Shown here: in pieces, positions 1-4,004 of the stretch
How positions within the stretch are numbered: the first letter of the stretch is position 1
Layout: every line of letters starts with the position of its first letter
NCBI GenBank assembly: GCA_014860175.1
Contig: JACZKF010000091.1
Coordinates: 1 to 5,038 of the forward strand
Source: Desulfuromonadales bacterium
GTDB taxonomy: Bacteria; Desulfobacterota; Desulfuromonadia; Desulfuromonadales; JACZKF01
Length of the DNA stretch: 5,038 nucleotides
Direction: 5' to 3'
Notes under the pieces: generated by a model
Seen by the model: only the letters and a program-made list of their open reading frames with translations
Databases searched by the model: none
What the model was told of the DNA's origin: nothing
Position numbers and translations under genes: made by a program

Positions 1-66
1 GTAATAACGGCTGGAGCGGCTATTGTTGGAGGCAGAAGAGACCAGGGATGGGGTGGGCCTGGCGGG

Positions 67-73
67 AAAGGAG
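67..73 (+). promoter_or_regulatory. Ribosome binding site of the DsrE-like gene
   Basis: AAAGGAG is 7 nt before the ATG at 81. It decides between this start and the in-frame ATG at 48. Confidence 0.7.
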
Positions 74-80
74 ACCATCG

Positions 81-497
81 ATGGAAAAGCTGGCCATAGT
101 GATTCGGGACGACGGTTACGACCGGTTGCTGACGCCGCTGACCTTTGCCTACGTGGCGGCGGCCAAAGGGGTAGAGGTCGACATCCTGTTCGTCCTCTGG
201 GCGGTGCGGGTGCTGACCGTGGCAGGCGCGGGAGCGGTCCGGATCGAGGGGCGGCATGCGGCCGAGGAAGGGTGGCTGCGCGAGCGCCTGGCGCGGGACG
301 GCGATCCGGTGGAGATCTACGATTTCCTCAAACTGCTGCACGATACGGGGAACGTGAAATTTTACGGCTGCCGACTGGCGGCGGCGACGTTCGACGTGGA
401 TGCGCAGGGGTTGATTCCGGAGGCGGAAGGAATTGTCGACTCCCTCTGGTTCCTGGAGGAGAAGGCGACCAGGGCCGACCATTGCCAGTACTTCTAG
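81..497 (+). CDS. DsrE/DsrF-like family protein
   Basis: 138 aa, cytosolic, with no signal peptide or membrane segment. The N-terminus (MEKLAIVIRDDGYDRLLTPL), then TFAYVAAAKGVEVDILFVLW to about residue 40, matches the DsrE/DsrF/TusD-type alpha/beta fold: a first strand, a helix carrying small residues, and a second strand. A Cys at residue 97 sits in YGCRLAAATF, where family members carry the sulfur-accepting or redox cysteine. A second Cys is near the end (C135, HCQYF). DsrE-fold proteins carry persulfide sulfur or act as small redox proteins; the exact partner cannot be told from sequence. The start at 81 is chosen because AAAGGAG (67-73) lies 7 nt upstream. An in-frame ATG at 48 would add 12 residues not typical of the family and lacks a good ribosome site. 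The gene is followed 30 nt later by a cupredoxin lipoprotein in the same direction, so co-transcription is likely. Family assignment is confident; function is inferred. Confidence 0.85.
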   Translation: MEKLAIVIRDDGYDRLLTPLTFAYVAAAKGVEVDILFVLWAVRVLTVAGAGAVRIEGRHAAEEGWLRERLARDGDPVEIYDFLKLLHDTGNVKFYGCRLAAATFDVDAQGLIPEAEGIVDSLWFLEEKATRADHCQYF

Positions 498-527
498 CGC
501 CGTGGTGGTTTCGAACAGGAGGTCGGG

Positions 528-920
528 ATGGAACAGGGGAAAACAAGAGGTTGGTCGGGGGTTCTGGCGGGATTATTGGTTCTGCTGCTGGCCGGCTGCA
601 GCGGGGGGCGGCATTCGGTGACCCTGCCGGCGCAGGAGGAGGAAGTGGAAGTGACGGCGCGCAATTTCTCCTTCACCCCCGATGAGATCCGGGCCAAGGC
701 CGGCACGACGCTGACGCTGCAGGTGAAGAGCGCTTCCGCCACCGAGCACAATATCACCGTGAAAAACCCTGCCGGCAAGACCCTGATCAGCCAGGACGTG
801 CCGGTCCACGAGACGGTGACGGTGGTCGTGCCGCTGGAAGAGCCGGGAGAATATCCCTTCTACTGCGACCAGACCATGCACGGGACTCTGGGGATGAAGG
901 GGCGGCTGGTGGCGGAGTAG
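528..920 (+). CDS. Cupredoxin-domain lipoprotein (type 1 copper site)
   Basis: 130 aa. The N-terminus has a basic start (K5, R7), a hydrophobic stretch at residues 11-22, and a lipobox LAGC with the lipidated cysteine at residue 24. Residue +2 is Ser rather than Asp, which in the classic rule favours outer-membrane placement. Residues 38-130 form one cupredoxin domain of the plastocyanin/CoxII type: VTARNFSFTPDEIRAKAGTT, then EHNITV, then the C-terminal copper loop YPFYCDQTMHGTLGM. All four type 1 ligands are visible: H74, C113, H118 and M123, with C-x4-H-x4-M spacing. It should bind one copper and act as a membrane-anchored electron carrier or copper-holding protein facing the periplasm. The redox partner is unknown. 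AGGAGGT at 517-523 precedes the ATG by 4 nt. The gene lies 30 nt after the DsrE-like gene, probably in one operon. The fold and copper site are strong; the physiological role is inference. Confidence 0.92.
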   Translation: MEQGKTRGWSGVLAGLLVLLLAGCSGGRHSVTLPAQEEEVEVTARNFSFTPDEIRAKAGTTLTLQVKSASATEHNITVKNPAGKTLISQDVPVHETVTVVVPLEEPGEYPFYCDQTMHGTLGMKGRLVAE

Positions 921-933
921 GCAGGGGCGTTTG

Positions 934-977
934 GCGGGAGCCCGCTCCGTCTGTTACAGCCGGGAAGCGGCGTTTTT
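934..977. terminator. Possible terminator between convergent genes
   Basis: Only 33 nt separate the cupredoxin stop (920) from the end of the convergent minus-strand gene (954). Two small hairpins can be drawn: GCGG-GAGC-CCGC at 934-945, and GCCG-GGAAG-CGGC at 959-971 followed by GTTTTT (972-977). The second has the stem-then-T layout of a rho-independent terminator for the + strand, but the stem is only 4 bp and it overlaps the end of the opposing coding region. Weak evidence. Confidence 0.3.
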
Positions 978-1289
978 GTGGTAGAGGTCGAAGAAGATCA
1001 CCGAATGGTCATTGACCACTTGGCAAAAGCCGCAGCGGTCCTCGATCCTCTTGTTCTCCTTACGGCACAGCTCGCACCAGTGATAGATCAGCCGGTAGTC
1101 GCGCCGGCCGACATATTTTTTCAGCCGGCCGTGGTGGGCGCCATGCATCCAGCCGTCGGATGCCCCCGGTTTCTCCAGCAGGCGGTTGATGACGGCGAGG
1201 ATGCGGGTATGCCCCTGCGGATCGCTCTTCTCGACTTTGGCCAGCTTGGCGGTGAATTCAGGGGTGGGGAAGAAATGGAACCTGGACAT
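954..1289 (-). CDS. RelE/ParE-fold-like small protein with two CxxC pairs
   Basis: 111 aa. The order of elements resembles the RelE/ParE toxin fold: a helical N-terminal half (residues 10-40, EFTAKLAKVEKSDPQ through INRLLEKPG), then a beta part with GRLKKYVGRRDYRLIYHW (54-71), where YRLIY matches the family's central strand, and a last strand SVIFFDLYHKN (96-106). Between these two strands lies an insertion with four cysteines, C72-x2-C75 and C86-x2-C89, ten residues apart, which looks like a small zinc ribbon. Ordinary RelE and ParE proteins lack this. The start ATG is 14 nt after the stop of the SseB-like gene; its upstream region (GAAGAAGCGGTGACGC) holds only a weak ribosome site, so translational coupling is plausible. 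No antitoxin-like DNA-binding gene sits beside it, so toxin activity is not supported by context. It could instead be a housekeeping RNA- or ribosome-binding relative. The gene looks real; function is uncertain. Confidence 0.75.
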   Translation of the reverse strand: MSRFHFFPTPEFTAKLAKVEKSDPQGHTRILAVINRLLEKPGASDGWMHGAHHGRLKKYVGRRDYRLIYHWCELCRKENKRIEDRCGFCQVVNDHSVIFFDLYHKNAASRL

Positions 1290-1303
1290 GCGTCACCGCT
1301 TCT

Positions 1304-1738
1304 TCAGGGCTCTGCCGGCGTTTTCCCCGCCTCGGCCTCACAATGCGCGACCACCTCCTTGAGCCAGGCGATCTCTTCCGGCTGGAACAGTTTCGACGGC
1401 TCGCTGCCGACGTTCAGCGCCCAATGCAGCGGCGGTTCGGACATGGCGGCGACCACATGGCCGGCCACCTCGACGAAGCTGGTCTCGGCCTCCGCCCAGT
1501 TGCGCAGCCGCTCCTCGGTATCGAACAGCATCAGAAAATCCTTCCCCTCCGCCTCGATCACCAGCGGCACCACATGCCCCTGCTCGTCCATCCCCTCGGC
1601 CGCGACTTCGGTCTTGCCATCGACGGTCGGAATGAAAAAGGTCGAGTTGAGGAACAGATCAAAGAACCCGGACTGATTGGCGGGATCGTCCCGGTCCTGT
1701 TCGAAGGCTTGGAGCGCTTGGTCGAGTTTGGTCGTCAC
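1304..1738 (-). CDS. SseB-like (enhanced serine sensitivity B N-terminal domain) protein
   Basis: 144 aa, acidic, with no signal or membrane segment. It begins with GTG; the complement upstream reads GAAAGGATCCCGC, so AAGGA sits at a normal distance and supports this start. The layout matches the SseB N-terminal domain family: KLDQALQAF at the N-terminus, FFDLFLNSTFFIPTV (25-39), the strand-rich centre PLVIEAEGKDFLMLFDTEER (58-77) followed by LRNWAE, and the C-terminal ALNVGSEPSKLFQPEEIAWL (107-126). In enterobacteria SseB is linked to serine sensitivity, but the biochemical activity of the domain is not established. The protein is shorter than two-domain SseB and holds only this domain. It lies upstream of, and is likely co-transcribed with, the CxxC-containing RelE/ParE-like gene. 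A 68-nt gap separates it from the DUF423 gene upstream, so a common transcript from that gene is possible but not shown. Confidence 0.78.
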   Translation of the reverse strand: MTTKLDQALQAFEQDRDDPANQSGFFDLFLNSTFFIPTVDGKTEVAAEGMDEQGHVVPLVIEAEGKDFLMLFDTEERLRNWAEAETSFVEVAGHVVAAMSEPPLHWALNVGSEPSKLFQPEEIAWLKEVVAHCEAEAGKTPAEP

Positions 1739-1806
1739 GCGGGATCCTTTCGGCGTTGGTTAAGGTCACAGGGTAGCCGAGATGGGGCGGTGGAATCAAG
1801 AGGGAT

Positions 1807-2181
1807 CTACCCGCCGGTGCGTGCCACGGCCAGGGCGAGGAGGAGCCAGCCGGCGAGAAAGGCGACGCCGCCGAAGGGGGTGATGGCGCCCAAGGGGCGC
1901 ACACCGGTGAGGACCAGGAGGTAGAGGCTGCCGGAGAACAGGACGATGCCGGCCAGCAGCGCCCAACCGGCGGCGCGCAGCAGGGGGGCCTGGGGGAGAA
2001 GGTGGATGAGGATGCCGATCAGCACCAGCCCGAGGGCGTGGACCAGGTGATAGAGGACCCCGGTCTGCCAGGTGCCGAGCAGGGCGGCTTCGACCCGGCT
2101 GCGCAGCCCATGGGCGCCGAAGGCGCCGAGGCCGACGGCGAGGAACAGATTGAGGCTGCCGAGAAGGACAAAGGTGCGCAT
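1807..2181 (-). CDS. DUF423 family inner-membrane protein (YgdD-like)
   Basis: 124 aa with four predicted membrane helices at about residues 4-22, 44-62, 70-92 and 98-120. Family hallmarks are clear: GLGAFGAHGL (17-26) after helix 1, YHLVHALGLVLIG (44-56), the block AGIVLFSGSLYLLVLTG (77-93), and LGAITPFGGVAFLAGW (97-112). The length is typical for the family. The molecular function of DUF423 proteins is unknown; E. coli YgdD is the usual reference member. The ATG at 2181 is preceded by GGAGACCCGCC, giving a GGAG site 7 nt before the start. The region upstream is the repeat cluster at 2205-2413, so its promoter must lie within or next to the repeats, or it is read through from the metallopeptidase gene. 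Confidence 0.92.
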   Translation of the reverse strand: MRTFVLLGSLNLFLAVGLGAFGAHGLRSRVEAALLGTWQTGVLYHLVHALGLVLIGILIHLLPQAPLLRAAGWALLAGIVLFSGSLYLLVLTGVRPLGAITPFGGVAFLAGWLLLALAVARTGG

Positions 2182-2204
2182 GGCGGGTCTCCACAGGTTA
2201 AGGC

Positions 2205-2254
2205 AAATTCGGCCTCACGCAACGACGCTCCCGTGAGACAGAACCTCAGGTCTT
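2205..2254. repeat. Short, internally deleted tandem copy of segment 2255-2413
   Basis: Positions 2205-2228 are identical to 2255-2278 (24 nt), and 2233-2254 match 2392-2413 with one difference (22 nt). The 50-nt unit therefore equals the two ends of the adjacent 159-nt unit joined, with about 110 nt of interior missing. The right end includes the sequence that, at 2405-2413, encodes the last two codons and stop of the metallopeptidase gene. Within the copy, CTCACG (2214-2219) and CGTGAG (2232-2237) can pair. Confidence 0.85.
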
Positions 2255-2404
2255 AAATTCGGCCTCACGCAACGACGCAACGACGCAACGAAAGACAAAA
2301 CCAGATACTTTTGGGGTTACGTCGCGTTCGTCGCGTCGTCGCGTGAAACAGAAGTGCCCTTCGATTTTCTTCGCCCCCTTCGCGCCTTCGCGTGAAACAG
2401 AACC
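2205..2404. repeat. Intergenic repeat cluster 1 (CGCGAAG/CGCGACG family)
   Basis: This gap between the metallopeptidase and DUF423 genes is filled by short repeat units. On the + strand, units begin TTCGGCCTCACGCAACGACG at 2208 (short copy) and 2258 (longer copy, running to 2290). On the minus strand, units starting CTGTTTCACGCGA are found at 2352 down to about 2319 (GACG type) and 2401 down to about 2368 (GAAG type). Each unit is a TTTCACGC-like head followed by two or three copies of an 8-9 nt GCGAAG or GCGACG/GCAACG period. The + unit 2261-2290 and the minus unit 2319-2350 form an imperfect inverted repeat around an AT-richer spacer (2291-2318). No open reading frame in here looks coding. 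Similar units recur at 3757-3911. Confidence 0.85.
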
Positions 2405-2926
2405 TCAGGTCTTGGTGTTCTTCTCGTAGAGCTCCCCGAACAGCTCGAGATGGGTCAGGTAGAGGCGCAGGTCGAATTCCAGCTGGTGATAGGCCGGCTC
2501 CATGTGCTCGCAGAGGCTGTAGAAGGCCTTGTTGTGCTCCTTCTCTTTGAGATGGGCCAGTTCGTGGACGACGATCATCCGCAGAAACTCCGGCGGCGCG
2601 GTCTTGAACACGGCGCCGATGCGGATCTCGCTCTTGGCCTTGAGCTTCCCCCCCTGGACGCGGGAGTGGAAGCTGTGGACCCCCAGGGCCTGATGGAGCA
2701 CGTTGATCCGGCTGTCGAAGACCACCTTGCTCAGCGGCGGGGCCTTGCGCAGGAACTGATTTTTGAGCTCGACGGTGAAATCGTACAGCGCCTTGTCGGT
2801 CTTGATTTCATGGGTGAGCGGATAGCGCTTGCGCAGCAGTTCCCCCAGCCCCCCTTCGGCGATGAGTTGCTGGACCTGGCCGGTAAGCTGGTCCGAATAG
2901 CCGATCAGATATTTTAGTTCCTGCAT
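2405..2926 (-). CDS. YgjP-type zinc metallopeptidase (M48-like)
   Basis: 173 aa, no signal peptide, probably cytosolic. The zinc-binding motif is HELAH at residues 121-125 (E122 catalytic, H121 and H125 ligands), with the third histidine H131 in KEKEHNKAFY, the spacing typical of the YgjP/DUF45 family related to M48 and SprT-like peptidases. Other family features are the strand SKVVFDSRINVLHQALGVHS (66-85), SEIRIGAVFKTAPPEFLRMIV leading into the active helix, and a C-terminal YHQLEFDLRLYLTHLEL (146-162). The N-terminal ~60 residues are helical and less conserved. Substrate unknown. The start at 2926 is the only ATG fitting the domain; the site upstream (GAGAG or a more distant GGGGGAAG) is not a strong Shine-Dalgarno. 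The gene is divergent from msrA and its stop lies in the duplicated end of repeat cluster 1. Family call strong; role unknown. Confidence 0.9.
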   Translation of the reverse strand: MQELKYLIGYSDQLTGQVQQLIAEGGLGELLRKRYPLTHEIKTDKALYDFTVELKNQFLRKAPPLSKVVFDSRINVLHQALGVHSFHSRVQGGKLKAKSEIRIGAVFKTAPPEFLRMIVVHELAHLKEKEHNKAFYSLCEHMEPAYHQLEFDLRLYLTHLELFGELYEKNTKT

Positions 2927-2987
2927 CCGCTCTCGATCTTCCCCCGGAATCCCCGGTTGGCTGATAATTGAAGAGCGGCCAGTTTAT

Positions 2988-3007
2988 CAACCCCCGAGGG
3001 GGGGTTG
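2988..3007. promoter_or_regulatory. Perfect 8-bp G/C hairpin in the msrA leader
   Basis: CAACCCCC (2988-2995) pairs without mismatch with GGGGGTTG (3000-3007) around a four-base GAGG loop. It has no T-run after it on the + strand, and TTGATAAACTGG follows on the minus strand, so it is not a standard terminator. If msrA is transcribed from the -10 near 2963, the hairpin lies in its 5' leader about 60 nt before the start codon. It could be a leader structure or an operator; undecided. Confidence 0.5.
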
Positions 3008-3055
3008 CAAGTATGATGGAACCGGAGACGGGAATTAAAAAGGCTCCAGAGCTGT

Positions 3056-3060
3056 GGGAG
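3056..3060 (+). promoter_or_regulatory. Ribosome binding site of msrA
   Basis: GGGAG ends 6 nt before the ATG at 3067 but directly abuts the ATG at 3061. This spacing favours 3067 as the start, which also gives a clean signal peptide. Confidence 0.6.
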
Positions 3061-3066
3061 ATGACG

Positions 3067-3717
3067 ATGAAAACGGTATTTGCGATGGTGATCCTGGTGG
3101 CGGCGGTCCTGCTCGGCTCGCAGTCGGGGCAGGGGCAGGAACAGACGATCGAAGAGCGCCGGACGGCGGTCTTCGCCGGCGGCTGCTTTTGGTGCACCGA
3201 GGCTGATTTCGAAAAGGTGCCGGGGGTGATCGAGGTCGTTTCGGGCTACACCGGCGGGCAGCTGCCCGACCCGACCTATGAGCAGGTCTCGGCCGGCGGC
3301 ACCGGCCATGTGGAAGCGATCGAAGTGACGTACGATCCGGCCCGGGTCAGCTACGGGCAGCTGTTGACCTGGTTCTGGCGCCACATCGACCCGACCGATG
3401 CCGGCGGTCAGTTCGTCGACCGGGGGGCTCAGTACCGCAGCCTCATCTTTTACGCCGACCACGAGCAGCGCCGCCTGGCCGAAGCTTCCAGGCAGCAGCT
3501 GGCCGCTTCCGGGCGCTTCGACAAGCCGGTGGTCACCGAGATCCTGCCGCTGCCGACTTTCTACCCGGCCGAGGAGTACCACCAGGACTACTACGCCAAG
3601 AACCCGATCCGTTATCACTGGTACCGTTTCAACTCCGGGCGCGATCAGTTCCTGAAGAAGGTCTGGGGGGAGCAGACTCCCGAGGCGATCCCGGACGCGG
3701 CGAAACAGAAAAAGTAG
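3067..3717 (+). CDS. msrA: Peptide methionine (S)-S-oxide reductase MsrA, exported
   Basis: 216 aa. Reduces methionine-S-sulfoxide in proteins. Residues 1-24 form a Sec signal peptide: K2, hydrophobic core about residues 4-17, then GSQSGQGQ. The enzyme should therefore act in the periplasm. The catalytic motif GGCFWC lies at 38-43, with C40 as the attacking cysteine and E45 nearby. Further family blocks are GYTGG (60-64), PTYEQVSAGGTGHVEAIEV (69-87), DRGAQYRS (118-125), and EEYHQDYY (169-176) near the end. The mature protein has only two cysteines, C40 and C43: the cysteine many MsrAs carry in the PTYxxVC block is Ser75, and the tail has none. Recycling should therefore use C43 within the CFWC motif. 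The chosen start is supported by GGGAG 6 nt upstream; earlier in-frame starts (TTG 2968, ATGs 3013 and 3016) would bury the signal peptide. The C-terminus after WGEQT is a short charged tail. The gene stands alone downstream of the divergent region. Confidence 0.95.
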   Translation: MKTVFAMVILVAAVLLGSQSGQGQEQTIEERRTAVFAGGCFWCTEADFEKVPGVIEVVSGYTGGQLPDPTYEQVSAGGTGHVEAIEVTYDPARVSYGQLLTWFWRHIDPTDAGGQFVDRGAQYRSLIFYADHEQRRLAEASRQQLAASGRFDKPVVTEILPLPTFYPAEEYHQDYYAKNPIRYHWYRFNSGRDQFLKKVWGEQTPEAIPDAAKQKK

Positions 3718-3756
3718 GACGTGCGACCTGTTCCACGCGGAGAGGTCAAAAATTCG

Positions 3757-3911
3757 AATTCGGTTTCACGCGAAGCCGCGAAGGACGCGAAGAGGGTCAA
3801 AAACTTTAATTCGGTCTCACGCGACGACGCAACGACGCGACGAACTGCTTGAACCAAAAATCGGGTTTAGCTCTTCTTCGCGCCCTTCGCGTCTTCGCGT
3901 GAAACCGTATT
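3757..3911. repeat. Intergenic repeat cluster 2 with large inverted repeat
   Basis: Three units of the same family as cluster 1. Two are on the + strand, starting AATTCGGTTTCACGCGA at 3757 (GAAG type, to about 3797) and AATTCGGTCTCACGCGA at 3808 (GACG type, to about 3844). One is on the minus strand, from 3907 down to 3871 (GAAG type). Segments 3761-3793 and 3875-3907 are inverted repeats matching at 31 of 33 positions, with the GACG unit between them, so the transcript could fold into a long stem enclosing about 80 nt. An outer, less regular pairing may add AACCAAAAATCGG (3852-3864) with CCGTATTTTTGG (3905-3916). The location just after msrA would suit a transcript-end structure. No coding ORF is supported here. 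Confidence 0.85.
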
Positions 3912-3924
3912 TTTGGTGGGTTCA

Positions 3925-3965
3925 GCTTTTTTAGTGACAACTGTTCGGCATTTTAATACTTTTGG
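3925..3965 (+). promoter_or_regulatory. AT-rich stretch, possible promoter of the MFS gene
   Basis: Within a GC-rich window this stretch is strikingly AT-rich. TTTAAT at 3952-3957 matches the -10 consensus at five of six positions. GTGACA at 3934-3939 looks like a -35 but is only 12 nt away, too close; at normal spacing there is only TTTTTA (3928-3933). The position about 50 nt before the MFS start is suitable. A tentative by-eye call. Confidence 0.3.
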
Positions 3966-4004
3966 CTGTCCGCTTCTCTCCGTCACCCCTGCCATCGAGG
4001 ACCG

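Larger units (their letters stand above)
2927..3066. promoter_or_regulatory. Divergent promoter region of metallopeptidase and msrA
   Basis: This 140-nt gap must hold the starts of both divergent transcripts. For the + strand, GATAAT at 2963-2968 is a reasonable -10 element, with only a poor -35 (TTCCCC near 2939). For the minus strand, TTGATA (2990-2985) is a good -35, but 17 nt further the -10 would be TTATCA, a poor match. The two candidates overlap, so binding at one could affect the other. The calls are by eye. Confidence 0.35.

Noticed and set aside
1..66. Tail of an upstream gene
   Set aside because: Two in-frame TAA codons at 2-7 could end a previous gene, but too little sequence is present to support any call.
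23..685. 220-aa + strand open frame rich in Gly and Arg
   Set aside because: It overlaps both the DsrE-like and cupredoxin genes in another frame, has low-complexity GC-driven composition and no recognisable domain.
978..1676. 232-aa + strand open frame
   Set aside because: Antisense to the RelE/ParE-like and SseB-like genes, whose translations have clear family features; this one has none.
954..1738. Canonical type II toxin-antitoxin module
   Set aside because: The upstream partner is an SseB-like protein, not a small DNA-binding antitoxin, and the order and cysteine insertion are atypical. Kept only as a speculative finding.
1343..1924. 193-aa + strand open frame
   Set aside because: Antisense to the SseB-like gene and the end of the DUF423 gene; composition is that of a high-GC shadow frame.
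2205..2404. CRISPR array
   Set aside because: Units occur in both orientations, differ in sequence and spacing, and have no unique spacers of constant length.
2450..2917. 155-aa + strand open frame
   Set aside because: Antisense to the YgjP-type metallopeptidase, which has an intact HExxH motif.
2968..3066. Upstream TTG start for msrA
   Set aside because: It would add 33 residues before the signal peptide, including the hairpin region, and has no ribosome site; the ATG at 3067 fits better.
3645..3857. 70-aa minus-strand open frame with an internal SRETE-type repeat
   Set aside because: The internal protein repeat is the translated DNA repeat of cluster 2; no ribosome site and it overlaps the end of msrA.
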